From NCBI GenBank assembly GCA_913061415.1, contig CAJXUD010000002.1:186001-250000 (forward strand): DNA of 64,000 bases, written 5' to 3'. The notes below the pieces were generated by a model. It searched no databases. It saw only the letters and a program-made list of their open reading frames with translations, and was not told the origin of the DNA. Positions 47,055-56,253 of this stretch are shown here, one piece after another (positions within the stretch are counted from its first letter, which is position 1; every line of letters begins with the position of its first letter). The position numbers and the translations under genes are program-made. The DNA is from an uncultured Oleispira sp. (lineage in GTDB: Bacteria > Pseudomonadota > Gammaproteobacteria > Pseudomonadales > Oceanobacteraceae).

Positions 47055-47885
47055 ATGAACATTTCGATAATTTTTGAACAAACGCAACAACTACCGCACA
47101 TTCCACAAGTCGTACAAGAGCTGATGCAAAGCTTTCAAGACGAAGATATTGATGTGGATAAAATCAGTGAAAAAGTAGCCATGGACCAAGCGCTCACCGC
47201 TAAAGTATTGCGCCTTGCCAACTCTGCCCACTACGGTGCAGCTCGTAGTGTTTCAAATACCAGTGATGCCATTGTTTTACTCGGTTTTAATACCTTACGC
47301 ACTCTGGTACTAGCCAGTGGCGTGACCAGTTCGTTTAAAGCCCCTGAAGGCTTTGATATGAACAGCTTCTGGAAACAGTCATTTGCTATTGGAGCGCTCT
47401 CTAAATGGATCGCCAAATATGTCCCAAGCGCTGAAGCAGAAACGGCGTTCACCTGTGGCATGTTAAATTCAATTGGCAGTTTATTAATCCGTGTTGTATT
47501 ACCCGAAGAGGTCTCCAGAATTGACGCGTCGGAAGATCTAGGCGGCAAGCGACATAGCTTAGAACGTGCTGAACTCGGTTTTGATGGTGCTAAGGTTGGC
47601 TCTGAATTAGCCAAGCGCTGGAAATTTCCAGAAGAAATGGTAGAAGCCATTAATGATCAAAACAATGCTGATTTTGATCAGGAGTACGGTACTTACGCAG
47701 GAATTATCTACATCGCAAGATACCTACATAATGCTCATAAAGAAGATTGGGATGAAGAGCGAATTATTGCTGAGTTTCCTACCGCCGTTGCCAAGAGCAT
47801 CGGTATGGATGCCGATAAAGCCTATCAAGATGTTGCATCAACCTCAGATTTAGAAACTGGGCTAGACGCTCTTTTAGATGGCTAG
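47055..47885 (+). CDS. HDOD domain signalling protein
   Basis: A 276-aa cytoplasmic protein with a single HDOD domain over most of its length: LPHIPQVVQELMQSF, VAMDQALTAKVLRLANSAHYGAARSVSNTSDAIVLLGFNTLRTLVLA and GMLNSIGSLLI. HDOD proteins are HD-domain relatives without the full catalytic residues and act in signalling. The start ATG at 47055 has AGGAAG about 8 nt upstream; the longer frame from 47022 is not used. 15-bp tandem repeats start right after its stop. Confidence 0.9.
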   Translation: MNISIIFEQTQQLPHIPQVVQELMQSFQDEDIDVDKISEKVAMDQALTAKVLRLANSAHYGAARSVSNTSDAIVLLGFNTLRTLVLASGVTSSFKAPEGFDMNSFWKQSFAIGALSKWIAKYVPSAEAETAFTCGMLNSIGSLLIRVVLPEEVSRIDASEDLGGKRHSLERAELGFDGAKVGSELAKRWKFPEEMVEAINDQNNADFDQEYGTYAGIIYIARYLHNAHKEDWDEERIIAEFPTAVAKSIGMDADKAYQDVASTSDLETGLDALLDG

Positions 47886-47886
47886 C

Positions 47887-47916
47887 GCTTATTAAGTTAG
47901 CTTTTATTAAGTCAGC
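47887..47916. repeat. 15-bp tandem repeat after the HDOD gene
   Basis: GCTTATTAAGTTAGC (47887-47901) and TTTTATTAAGTCAGC (47902-47916) match at 12 of 15 positions and begin 1 bp after the stop codon. A GCAAGAC...GTCTTGC hairpin follows at about 47921-47938. Confidence 0.88.
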
Positions 47917-47951
47917 CCCTGCAAGACTAGCGTCTTGCTAGACTGGCACTT

Positions 47952-49130
47952 TTAAAGTACCTCCGCTAAAAGCTCAAATTCTATTTGGGCTTTTTTTATG
48001 CCATTCACCATCACCTCTAAACGATGAGTGCCAGGATAATACTTACGAGTACTTATTTTCTTAAAAGAATGCATGCGTGAAATAGTCTGCTGGTCTTTGT
48101 GGGTAAAGCTTCTATCAAGCCACTTAAAAACTTTAGGCGTTTGCGTGCCATTGGCTTTCTGAAAGTGCACCACGTAATCCACCATCAGCAGATTATCGTT
48201 ATCCGTTTCTTTTTCTAGTACCATCTCAAATTCAAAGCTACCGTAAAAAGGCACTTGCAACTGTTTACTGGTTAATTGGCAAGAAACATCTGTCGCTGGA
48301 TGATAACCAAACAATGTCATTACCTCTGGCTGACCTTTTTTAAACAACGTGCGACAAGCATGTCGAATAAGTTTTATACGCCGTTTACGCTGAGCCGAAC
48401 TCAAGGGTTCAAGTGCTTCCGCTGACATCCATTGTTGAGCCGTCGTGATAACAAGTTGTGGATGATCTTTAGCAATATCATTTAAATGATTAGCCACCGA
48501 ACGGCGCACATACTCCTCTTCATCATCTCTTAGCGCAAAGAGCAAAGGCATTACCAACTCTGGCTGCTCAATAAAGATCGGCAAGCGAACCCCCCAAGGT
48601 AAGCGTGGGCGAGTACCTTCTGAAATTAAGCGACGTACATGATGATTTTCATGGGCTAGCCAGCGTGTTAAGACAGCCAAGGTTGCCTCGGGCTGCTTAA
48701 CAAGAAAATGCCGAATGGCAAATTCTGCACTGAAATACTCTGTCATTTTTTGCAGCGACTGTAAGCCTTGCTCTAAGGTTAGTTGTTCATGCGTCGCAAT
48801 ATATTCACAGCAAACCAAAGACAGCCAGCCTGATAGCTGATCATTTTTTTGTAACGCAGATAATACAACCTCAGCACCTTCCGCTTGCGGCATTGCGCCG
48901 TTCAATGCTTGCGCCGCGGCTCTCAGTCTTTGCATTAAAGAAAGTGATTGCCATTGATTCTCATCAACAACATTTTCCTGCCCAACCATATCATTGCAAC
49001 TCAGCATTAATTTTTTATGAAAAATTGTATTGTCAAAGTGAGTATTGAATTGCGCACTTTGTTCAGCAATAGAGCGCTCTAATCGTATTATTTCTTTTAC
49101 TGACAAATTATCTTTGAATAGCTCAGCCAT
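47952..49130 (-). CDS. HEAT-like repeat DNA alkylation repair protein (AlkC/AlkD-like)
   Basis: A 392-aa protein built of helical HEAT-like repeats. The segments RRLISEGTRPRLPWGVRLP, PLLFALRDDEEEYVRRSVANHLNDIAKDHP and RRIKLIRHACRTLFKKGQPEVM match the AlkC/AlkD-type DNA alkylation repair family, glycosylases that remove N3-methyladenine or related lesions. The C-terminal about 110 residues form a beta-rich domain not found in AlkD. The start ATG at 49130 has AAGG just upstream and is preferred over the ATG at 49142. Activity is inferred from family only. Confidence 0.8.
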   Translation of the reverse strand: MAELFKDNLSVKEIIRLERSIAEQSAQFNTHFDNTIFHKKLMLSCNDMVGQENVVDENQWQSLSLMQRLRAAAQALNGAMPQAEGAEVVLSALQKNDQLSGWLSLVCCEYIATHEQLTLEQGLQSLQKMTEYFSAEFAIRHFLVKQPEATLAVLTRWLAHENHHVRRLISEGTRPRLPWGVRLPIFIEQPELVMPLLFALRDDEEEYVRRSVANHLNDIAKDHPQLVITTAQQWMSAEALEPLSSAQRKRRIKLIRHACRTLFKKGQPEVMTLFGYHPATDVSCQLTSKQLQVPFYGSFEFEMVLEKETDNDNLLMVDYVVHFQKANGTQTPKVFKWLDRSFTHKDQQTISRMHSFKKISTRKYYPGTHRLEVMVNGIKKAQIEFELLAEVL

Positions 49131-49215
49131 AATGCCTTCCATGAATTTATGAATTTAAATACTCGTATAAAATATTTATTTTTCACCATTGAACAGTCTC
49201 GTTTTAATGGTTGCT

Positions 49216-49229
49216 GGCCTAATAATTGC
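49216..49229 (+). promoter_or_regulatory. sigma54 (-24/-12) promoter candidate of nasTS
   Basis: TGGCCTAATAATTGCT spans the GG at 49216-49217 and the GC at 49228-49229, separated by exactly 10 bp as required for sigma54. It lies 29 bp upstream of the nasT start codon. TTGC at the -12 element is ideal; the -24 element is TGGC. Confidence 0.65.
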
Positions 49230-49257
49230 TCAGCCTAACTAACGTTCTATAGAGCCT

Positions 49258-49851
49258 ATGACACAAATGAAACCCGCTAGAGTAATGTTGGTAGATGATA
49301 CCCCAACACGATCCGCATTATTAGAACAAGCTTTGCTTGATCAAGGATATCTGGTGGTATGCCGCCTAGAGAGCGCCCAAGGATTAATAAAAAATGTTGA
49401 GATTCACCAGCCTGATATCATCATTATGGACTTAGAATCTCCAGATCGAGATACCCTCGAGAATATGACGATATTAAATCAACATAACCCAAAACCAGTG
49501 ATCATGTTTTCTGGTGAAGGTGATAGCGCAATCATATCCCAAGCGGTACAAGCGGGTGTTAGCGCCTATGTGGTTGATGGGTTAAACCCTAACCGAGTGA
49601 AAGCAATCTTAGATGTAGCGATTGCACGCTTTCGAGAATACCAAGCACTGCGTAAAGAATTAAAAAACACACGAGATCAGCTAGCCGATCGAAAGGTGAT
49701 TGATAAAGCCAAAGGTTTATTAATGAAAGCAAAAGATCTAGATGAAGAGCAGGCTTACCACGCGATGCGCAAAATGGCGATGGATCAAAGCAAACCCCTA
49801 GTTGAAATTGCACACAATATACTATCGGTATTGGAATTATTAACTCCGTGA
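49258..49851 (+). CDS. nasT: ANTAR-domain nitrate-responsive antiterminator NasT
   Basis: A 197-aa protein with an N-terminal receiver-like domain (VMLVDDTPTRSALLEQAL; IIIMDLESPDRDT) and a C-terminal ANTAR RNA-binding domain (about residues 135-195; KVIDKAKGLLMKAKDLDEEQAYHAMRKMAMDQSKPLVEIA). In the NasTS systems of Azotobacter, Pseudomonas and Paracoccus, NasT binds leader RNA to block termination, and NasS sequesters it when nitrate is absent. The adjacent nasS and a leader with ANTAR-type hairpins upstream of nrtA fit this exactly. The receiver Asp sits in MDLESPD rather than a classic phosphorylation loop. Confidence 0.94.
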   Translation: MTQMKPARVMLVDDTPTRSALLEQALLDQGYLVVCRLESAQGLIKNVEIHQPDIIIMDLESPDRDTLENMTILNQHNPKPVIMFSGEGDSAIISQAVQAGVSAYVVDGLNPNRVKAILDVAIARFREYQALRKELKNTRDQLADRKVIDKAKGLLMKAKDLDEEQAYHAMRKMAMDQSKPLVEIAHNILSVLELLTP

Positions 49852-49879
49852 TTAATTTAAAACCTATTTGGAGACGCGC

Positions 49880-50989
49880 ATGAATAGTGCAGATATTGAG
49901 AAGCCGGCACTAAAGCTGGGCTATATGCCACTCAGTGATTGCTTGCCGCTGTTAATCGCGCAAGAAAAAGGGTTTTTCTCACAAGAAGGCTTAACTGTTG
50001 AACTGCAGCAAGAAGTATCCTGGTCGAATATTCGCGACAAAGTCATTGTCGGTCACCTTGACGGGGCTCATATGCTCGCACCTATGTTATTTGCCACCAG
50101 CTTGGGTTTAGGCGGTATAAAGAAACCGCTCATTACAGCCTTTTCACTCGGTTTGAATGGCAATGCCTTTACAATATCCAACCAGCTTCGGTCCGCACTG
50201 ACTGACGTTAACTCAAACCAGTTGGCGCATGCTAACACCATGAAGCTGCTAATCGAACAGCGAAAAACTGCAGGTTTACCACGGTTAGTTTTTGCCACGG
50301 TTTATCCCTATTCCTGCCATAATTTGCAATTAAGATACTGGCTAGCTAGCGCTCACATTGACCCCGATAAAGATATTGATCTTGTCATTCTGCCTCCTTC
50401 TCAAATGGTAGATCATTTAAAACTAGCGCATATTGATGGTTTTTTTGCTGGTGCTCCATGGAATTCAGTCGCAATATTGCAAGGCCATGGTCATTGTTTA
50501 TTAACCGGCATGGAGATCTGGAAGAATGCTCCTGAAAAAGTGCTTGGTGTAACCCTAGAGTGGGCGGAAAAAAATCCTAATACTCATAGTGCTTTAATTC
50601 GCGCCTTGCATGAGGCTTGTCAATGGCTTGAGTTGCATGCAGAAGAAGCGCTGCCATTATTAGAGCAACATTTATCCCTTAACTCACCACTAATCAACCG
50701 AAACTGCTTAATTCCTGCTATCACAGGGAAAAATATTTTCACTCAGCAATCCAAACAAAGCAAAGCACCAAGTCTATTAGTTTTCAATCACTCTATGGCC
50801 AACTTTCCTTGGTTATCCCATGGTCAACTCATCTGTGCACAAATGAAACGCTGGCATTGGCTACCAGATGATGTCGATAATGAACAATTGGTGGCAAGTT
50901 GTTATCGTCCAGATATTTATCGCCAGGCATTAACTCACTTAGAAATGCCAAACGATAATTTCCACAGTACACACTTAGCAATTCTTTGA
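49880..50989 (+). CDS. nasS: Nitrate-sensing NrtA-like protein NasS
   Basis: A 369-aa NrtA/CmpA-like nitrate-binding protein without a signal peptide, so cytoplasmic. It shows [49 protein letters not shown], and the nitrate-binding-type NGNAFTISN and GAPWNSVAILQ, aligned closely with NrtA encoded at 51491 ([34 protein letters not shown]). NasS holds NasT inactive until nitrate binds. The start is the ATG at 49880 (GGAG 6 nt upstream); an in-frame TTG at 49868 is rejected. The 28-bp spacing to nasT implies an operon. Confidence 0.93.
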   Translation: MNSADIEKPALKLGYMPLSDCLPLLIAQEKGFFSQEGLTVELQQEVSWSNIRDKVIVGHLDGAHMLAPMLFATSLGLGGIKKPLITAFSLGLNGNAFTISNQLRSALTDVNSNQLAHANTMKLLIEQRKTAGLPRLVFATVYPYSCHNLQLRYWLASAHIDPDKDIDLVILPPSQMVDHLKLAHIDGFFAGAPWNSVAILQGHGHCLLTGMEIWKNAPEKVLGVTLEWAEKNPNTHSALIRALHEACQWLELHAEEALPLLEQHLSLNSPLINRNCLIPAITGKNIFTQQSKQSKAPSLLVFNHSMANFPWLSHGQLICAQMKRWHWLPDDVDNEQLVASCYRPDIYRQALTHLEMPNDNFHSTHLAIL

Positions 50990-51039
50990 ACTAGCGATAA
51001 CAACCATTCATGCCTTTCAATGTTTAAGCTACTAAACTC

Positions 51040-51063
51040 GTGCACAAACCTGTGCACTTTTTT
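51040..51063 (+). terminator. Intrinsic terminator of nasTS
   Basis: GTGCACA (51040-51046) and TGTGCAC (51051-51057) form a 7-bp stem with an AACC loop, followed by TTTTTT. Because GTGCAC is self-complementary it also resembles an NtrC half-site pair, but the T-run favours a terminator. Confidence 0.85.
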
Positions 51064-51298
51064 ATATTTCGCCCTAAAAAAGTAAAATTTTCTCACTCTA
51101 CGCCCCCAAAGATCTATATTAAGCACTACAAAATCACATATAAAATTCATAGAAAATTTATCAATAGACTATTCATCTAAAAAAAATCGCACCAATAGTT
51201 TTCAATATAGATAGTTTTATATTATTTCTGCACCGTAATTTAACATTCTTATTTAGTTGATTAAAAAAACAAATATAAACACGATAAAACTTCTATAT

Positions 51299-51314
51299 TG
51301 GCACACTACTCGCA
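51299..51314 (+). promoter_or_regulatory. sigma54 promoter of the nrtABC leader
   Basis: TGGCACACTACTCGCA: GG at 51300-51301 and GC at 51312-51313 with the exact 10-bp spacing and a perfect TGGCAC -24 element. Transcription would start at about 51325, precisely at the 5' foot of the first ANTAR hairpin. A sigma54 promoter fits NtrC-type nitrogen control. Confidence 0.8.
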
Positions 51315-51324
51315 ATACAGTTCG

Positions 51325-51432
51325 TACAACTTAAAATCAACGACGATTTAAAGCTGTAAAAATATCAAACTGCAAAGACGCAAATAAATACTTTATTCCA
51401 GAAGAATAGAGCATTCATTTGCGTTTTTTTTT
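51325..51432 (+). promoter_or_regulatory. ANTAR two-hairpin antiterminator element with intrinsic terminator (NasT target)
   Basis: Hairpin 1 (51325-51358): stem with CTTAAAATC/GATTTAAAG, loop AACGAC at 51339-51344 (A at position 1, G at 4, the ANTAR rule). Hairpin 2 (51371-51382): short TGC/GCA stem, loop AAAGAC at 51374-51379 (again A1, G4). Its 3' arm overlaps the 5' arm of a long terminator: ACGCAAAT (51378-51385) pairs with ATTTGCGT (51417-51424), with inner pairing of CTTTATTC and GAATAGAG, then eight or more T to 51432. Hairpin 2 and the terminator cannot form together, so NasT binding would free transcription into nrtA. Confidence 0.82.
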
Positions 51433-51490
51433 GCTTAAAAATTATTCTTACAACCCATTTAATTACTGTTAAAAACTTAAAGGAAACATC

Positions 51491-52903
51491 ATGTTTAATA
51501 ACGATTCATTCAAACTAAGTAAAATACGTCGCTCAATCTTAAAAAGCACACTCACGCTGGCTGCCGGTGCAGCATTAGCTATTTCACCCTTAACATCAAT
51601 AAATGCCGTTGCTAAGGTTGGTTATGCCGAAAAAGAAGAATTAAAATTTGGCTTTATTAAATTAACCGACATGGCGCCACTTGCGGTCGCTTATGAAAAA
51701 GGTTTTTTTGAAGATGAAGGCTTGTACGTCACTCTTGAAGCTCAAGCCAATTGGAAGGTTTTATTAGACCGAGTTATTGATGGCCAGCTAGATGGCGCAC
51801 ACATGTTAGCAGGTCAGCCCTTAGGCGCAACGATGGGCTACGGAACTAAAGCCGATATTATTACAGCATTCAGTATGGATTTAAACGGTAACGCAATTAC
51901 GGTTTCTAATGATGTCTGGGGGAAAATGAAAAAGAACATCCCCCACAAGAATGGTAAACCCGTTCACCCGATTAAAGCCGATGCACTAAAACCGGTGATT
52001 GAAGAATATAAAAATGAAGGTAAACCTTTCAACATGGGGATGGTATTTCCGGTATCGACCCACAATTATGAGCTACGTTATTGGCTAGCTGCCGGAGGTA
52101 TTCACCCAGGGTATTATGCCCCCCACAAAGGTGATACCTCAGGACAAATTGATGCCGACGCCTTGTTATCTGTGACACCACCACCACAAATGCCTTCGAC
52201 CATGGAAGCCGGAACCATTAATGGTTATTGCGTGGGTGAACCATGGAACCAGCAAGCAGTATTTAAAGGTATTGGCGTCCCAGTCGTGACCGATTATGAA
52301 ATTTGGAAAAATAACCCAGAAAAGGTTTTTGGTGTCAGTAAGAGCTGGGCTGATAAAAATCCAAATACCCATATTCGCATCGTTAAAGCCATGATTCGTG
52401 CAGCCCAGTGGTTGGATGCAAACAATAATGCCAACCGCCCTGAAGCAGTAAAAATATTAGCCAAGAGTCAATATGTAGGAGCCGATTACGACGTCATCGC
52501 GAATTCCATGACAGGGACCTTCGAATATGAAAAAGGCGATAAACGCGCAGTGCCCGATTTCAACGTTTTCTTTCGCCATAACGCAACCTTCCCATATTAC
52601 TCGGATGCCATCTGGTACTTAACGCAAATGCGCCGTTGGGGACAAATTTCTGAGCCGAAGTCCGATAGTTGGTATAAGGACTTAGCCAAAAAAGTATACC
52701 GTCCTGATATCTATGCAAGTGCGGCTAAAGAATTGATTGAAGAAGGAAAAGTAAACGCTAAAGACTTCCCAGATTTCACATCAGAATCAGGCTATCGCTC
52801 ACCGCAAAAACACTTCATTGACAATATCGTTTATGACGGCAGCCAGCCAAATGCTTACCTTGATAAATTTACTATTGGATTGAAAGGAAAAGACAAACTT
52901 TAA
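51491..52903 (+). CDS. nrtA: Nitrate ABC transporter substrate-binding protein
   Basis: A 470-aa periplasmic nitrate-binding protein of the NrtA/CmpA family. The N-terminus ([22 protein letters not shown]) looks like a Tat-like/Sec signal with a twin Arg, cleaved near residue 40. The body has [54 protein letters not shown] and [13 protein letters not shown]. It is the cytoplasmic NasS paralogue with a signal added. It is preceded by AAGG and the antiterminator leader, and followed by a hairpin before nrtB. Confidence 0.95.
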   Translation: MFNNDSFKLSKIRRSILKSTLTLAAGAALAISPLTSINAVAKVGYAEKEELKFGFIKLTDMAPLAVAYEKGFFEDEGLYVTLEAQANWKVLLDRVIDGQLDGAHMLAGQPLGATMGYGTKADIITAFSMDLNGNAITVSNDVWGKMKKNIPHKNGKPVHPIKADALKPVIEEYKNEGKPFNMGMVFPVSTHNYELRYWLAAGGIHPGYYAPHKGDTSGQIDADALLSVTPPPQMPSTMEAGTINGYCVGEPWNQQAVFKGIGVPVVTDYEIWKNNPEKVFGVSKSWADKNPNTHIRIVKAMIRAAQWLDANNNANRPEAVKILAKSQYVGADYDVIANSMTGTFEYEKGDKRAVPDFNVFFRHNATFPYYSDAIWYLTQMRRWGQISEPKSDSWYKDLAKKVYRPDIYASAAKELIEEGKVNAKDFPDFTSESGYRSPQKHFIDNIVYDGSQPNAYLDKFTIGLKGKDKL

Positions 52904-52914
52904 CTAAATTCAAC

Positions 52915-52947
52915 GGGCTAGCAAGTTCATACCACACTTGCGAGCCC
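52915..52947 (+). terminator. nrtA-nrtB intergenic hairpin
   Basis: GGGCTAGCAAGT (52915-52926) pairs with ACTTGCGAGCCC (52936-52947) with one mismatch. There is no T-run, so it is likely a partial attenuator or 3' stabiliser that lets the binding protein be made in excess over the membrane subunits, as is common after ABC binding-protein genes. Confidence 0.75.
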
Positions 52948-52997
52948 AATTTATCAAAGAATAGCTGTACGGCTAACGTACAAAACGAGAGGTTCTT

Positions 52998-54002
52998 ATG
53001 GACAACAAAATCAACAAATTGCCCCACAGTTTTTTTAACTGGGGCAGTTTATCCGATGACGTAATGCCTATTTGGATGCAAGAAGCAGTCAAGGCCATCA
53101 TGCTCCCCATAGCGGGTTTATTATTTTTCTTATTTATTTGGGCGGCAGTTGCACAAAATATTAATACCTCATTAGGGGAATTCCCTGGACCGACAAAAGC
53201 ACTTGAACAGTTTCAATCGTTAATCAGTGAGCACAATATAGAACGCGAGAAAGAAGTCGCTTTTTATCAGCGCCAAGAAGATAGAAATAATGCGCGTTTA
53301 GCAGAAGATCCCAATTATGAAATTAAGATTCGTAACTATACTGGTAAACCGACCTTTATCGATCAAATCGGTACGAGCTTAATAACAGTATTGACGGGCT
53401 TTTTATTAGCGTCGATTGTCGCAATTCCACTCGGTATTATGATCGGCCTAAGTAAAAACCTATATGCCGCCGCGAATCCCGTTATCCAACTGTTTAAACC
53501 GGTTTCACCACTGGCTTGGTTACCCCTAGTGACGATGGTTGTAAGTGCTGTTTATACCAGTGATGACCCCTTATTTGCCAAGTCCTTTATCACCTCGGTG
53601 ATTACTGTGCTGCTCTGCTCTTTATGGCCAACAGTGATCAATACTGCCGTCGGCACAGCTTCCATAAGCCCTGATTTATTAAACGTGAGCAAAGTTTTAC
53701 GCCTGAAGCCTATGACTCACGTTTTTAAGGTCGTCATTCCTTCAGCGATCCCAATGGTATTTACCGGCCTGCGCTTATCTCTAGGGATTGCTTGGATGGT
53801 ACTGATCGCTGCTGAAATGCTCGCGCAAAATCCAGGGCTTGGTAAATTTGTCTGGGATGAATTTCAAAACGGTAGCTCAAATTCATTAGGGCGCATCATG
53901 GTCGCCGTACTGGTAATTGGTTTAATTGGATTTTTATTAGACCGAATTATGCTAATGCTTCAGCGCATTTTCTCTTGGGATAAACAAGCTGTACTCCGTT
54001 GA
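52998..54002 (+). CDS. nrtB: Nitrate ABC transporter permease
   Basis: A 334-aa inner-membrane subunit of the binding-protein-dependent transport family. After one N-terminal helix (AIMLPIAGLLFFLFIWAAVA) there is a hydrophilic stretch of about 70 residues, then five helices with the conserved EAA-like loop SPDLLNVSKVLRLKPMTHVFKVVIPSAIPMVFTGLRLS. The NrtB signature SPLAWLPLV is present. It follows nrtA by 94 bp and precedes the ATPase by 64 bp. Confidence 0.94.
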   Translation: MDNKINKLPHSFFNWGSLSDDVMPIWMQEAVKAIMLPIAGLLFFLFIWAAVAQNINTSLGEFPGPTKALEQFQSLISEHNIEREKEVAFYQRQEDRNNARLAEDPNYEIKIRNYTGKPTFIDQIGTSLITVLTGFLLASIVAIPLGIMIGLSKNLYAAANPVIQLFKPVSPLAWLPLVTMVVSAVYTSDDPLFAKSFITSVITVLLCSLWPTVINTAVGTASISPDLLNVSKVLRLKPMTHVFKVVIPSAIPMVFTGLRLSLGIAWMVLIAAEMLAQNPGLGKFVWDEFQNGSSNSLGRIMVAVLVIGLIGFLLDRIMLMLQRIFSWDKQAVLR

Positions 54003-54066
54003 TTCATTAATGGCTAAAAAACGGAATTCGCTAATAGTAAAAAAATATAAGTAAGAGAGAAAAATA

Positions 54067-54927
54067 ATGAATGCGACGAATAAAGTAATTAACCCTATTT
54101 TAGAGCTAACCGGTGTTGGCATTGAGTTTCCAACCCCAAAAGGCTCATTCAAAGCCTTGACCGATGTCAATTTAAAAATTGCCAAAGGTGAGATGATTTC
54201 ACTTATAGGACACTCAGGTTGTGGTAAGTCAACGGTATTAAATATTGTCGCAGGTTTATTACAAGCGACTGAGGGCGGAGCGGTACTAGAGGGCAAAGAA
54301 GTTAATGAACCAGGTCCAGAACGAGCTGTGGTTTTTCAGAATCATTCACTATTGCCATGGCTGACCGCTTATGAGAATGTAGAGTTAGCGGTTAAAACGG
54401 TATTTGATAAAAGTAAAAACAAAAACGAGATGAAGGAGTGGATCGAGCACAACCTAAACTTAGTTCATATGGGCCATGCGATGCATAAACGCCCAGATGA
54501 AATATCTGGGGGGATGAAACAACGTGTTGGCATCGCTCGTGCTTTAGCGATGGAACCTAAAATTTTATTAATGGATGAACCTTTTGGTGCTCTCGATGCA
54601 TTAACTCGCGCTCATTTACAAGATTCAGTGATGGAGATTCAAAAAGATTTAGGCAATACCATCATCATGATTACCCATGACGTTGATGAAGCAGTTTTAT
54701 TATCGGATCGCATTGTAATGATGACCAATGGCCCTGCAGCCACCATTGGTGAGATTTTAGAAATAGATCTGCCTCACCCTAGAAACCGAATTGAGCTAGC
54801 AGATGATGCTAAATACAATCAATATCGCCAACAAGTTTTAAGCTTCTTATACGAGAAGCAACGTAAAGTAGAGCCTTTAATTAAGCCTACTAAAAAGCAC
54901 AATCGAGTAGACAAGCAAAGTGCTTAA
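54067..54927 (+). CDS. nrtC: Nitrate ABC transporter ATP-binding protein
   Basis: A 286-aa ATPase: Walker A GHSGCGKST near residue 52, Q-loop FQNHSLLPWLTAYENVEL, ABC signature SGGMKQRVGIARAL, Walker B ILLMDEPFGALDALTR and the switch His in ITHDVDEAV. It belongs to the nitrate/sulfonate/taurine ATPase subfamily. It lacks the NrtA-like C-terminal regulatory domain of cyanobacterial NrtC, so by that nomenclature it resembles NrtD; the symbol follows common proteobacterial usage. Confidence 0.93.
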   Translation: MNATNKVINPILELTGVGIEFPTPKGSFKALTDVNLKIAKGEMISLIGHSGCGKSTVLNIVAGLLQATEGGAVLEGKEVNEPGPERAVVFQNHSLLPWLTAYENVELAVKTVFDKSKNKNEMKEWIEHNLNLVHMGHAMHKRPDEISGGMKQRVGIARALAMEPKILLMDEPFGALDALTRAHLQDSVMEIQKDLGNTIIMITHDVDEAVLLSDRIVMMTNGPAATIGEILEIDLPHPRNRIELADDAKYNQYRQQVLSFLYEKQRKVEPLIKPTKKHNRVDKQSA

Positions 54928-54990
54928 AACTCATATTATTGTAAAAATAAAGTTTCATATTTAAGGTTTAATTAAAACCAGGAGTTTCAA

Positions 54991-56199
54991 ATGACCAAAA
55001 AAATTATCCTAGCAAGCGCCATTAGTTCTGCTCTTTTAGCGGCTGCCATGCCGACTCAGGCACAATCATTTAGCGAATTCGTACAAGACGGTGATGTTAT
55101 TGTCGAACTGCGTGTTCGTAACGAAATCGTTCAAGAAGACAATGCGGTCGATGACGCTATCGCCATGACTGCGCGCACGCGCTTAGGTTATGAAACAGCA
55201 AGTATGGCTGGATTTAAAGTTCTCGCTGAATACGATCACGTCACAGCTTTGCAAGACGCCTATAATTCAGGCACCGATTTTGGTGATAATGATGCCACTA
55301 AATCTAAAGTCATCGATCCAGCAACCGGTGATATTAACCGTGCTCAAGTAAGCTATAAATCAGATATCTTTGGCGCAACATTAGGTCGCCAGCGCATTAT
55401 ATTTGATAACGCTCGCTTCGTTGGTAACGTTGGCTGGCGTCAAAATGAGCAAACGTATGATGCTGCCCGTCTTGATTTCACGATGGTTGAGAACCTGTCC
55501 GCAACGTATGCGTACATTAACCAAGTGAATACCATTAAGTTTGAAGACCAAGAAGCTGAAAACCACTTATTAAACATTGGCTATCAAACACCTTTTGGTA
55601 AAGTCGTTAGTTATGCGTATTTATTAAACAATAAAAGCGGTGCAACTGACGTTACTCACGATACATTCGGTTTAAGTTTTAAAGGCAAAGCAGCCGCAAC
55701 CGACAATGTAAACGTATTATATGCCGCAGAGTACGCCTCTCAAACTCAAAATTCAGGCGTAACGGGCGCAAAAGATAACGATGCTGAATACACCTTGATT
55801 GAAGCGGGTGCTAGCGTTTATGGCGTTACTTTATTAGCCGGTATGGAAGTACTTGGCGGTGATGGCGATTATGCTTTCGAAACACCACTAGCGACCAAGC
55901 ACGCGCACAACGGTTGGGCAGATCAGTTCTTAGGTACTTCAGGTACTACGGCAAATAAAGGCCTAAACGATACGTATGCAAAAGTTGCCGGTAAAGTGGC
56001 AGGTATTAAGTTAGCCGCAATTTACCACGACTTCAGCACTAACAAAGATAGTGATGACCTAGGTAGCGAAATTAACCTACTGGCTGCGAAGAAGTTTGAT
56101 GATAACTTCAGTGCTGGCATTAAGTTTGCTCAGTACTCTGAAGGTGATACGGGTACAGATACTGACAAGCTATGGGTATGGGCAGAAGCTAAGTTCTAA
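54991..56199 (+). CDS. Outer-membrane porin of the nitrate locus
   Basis: A 402-aa outer-membrane protein with a signal peptide (core ILASAISSALLAAAMPTQAQ) and a beta-barrel pattern of alternating hydrophobic strands ending in WVWAEAKF (C-terminal Phe). It resembles alginate-export-family-like/OprD-type porins often found next to nitrate genes. As the last gene before a strong terminator, in line with nrtABC, it probably helps nitrate or other anions cross the outer membrane; this is inferred from context. AGGAG precedes the start. Confidence 0.85.
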   Translation: MTKKIILASAISSALLAAAMPTQAQSFSEFVQDGDVIVELRVRNEIVQEDNAVDDAIAMTARTRLGYETASMAGFKVLAEYDHVTALQDAYNSGTDFGDNDATKSKVIDPATGDINRAQVSYKSDIFGATLGRQRIIFDNARFVGNVGWRQNEQTYDAARLDFTMVENLSATYAYINQVNTIKFEDQEAENHLLNIGYQTPFGKVVSYAYLLNNKSGATDVTHDTFGLSFKGKAAATDNVNVLYAAEYASQTQNSGVTGAKDNDAEYTLIEAGASVYGVTLLAGMEVLGGDGDYAFETPLATKHAHNGWADQFLGTSGTTANKGLNDTYAKVAGKVAGIKLAAIYHDFSTNKDSDDLGSEINLLAAKKFDDNFSAGIKFAQYSEGDTGTDTDKLWVWAEAKF

Positions 56200-56253
56200 T
56201 AACAACTCTTAACAGGGTTTAAATGTGAACTGAGTTTTTCATAACTCAAAGTG

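Noticed and set aside
51040-51057. NtrC binding site GTGCAC-N6-GTGCAC
   Set aside because: The spacing is one base short of the usual site and a T6 run follows immediately, which fits an intrinsic terminator of nasTS better; a dual role is not excluded.
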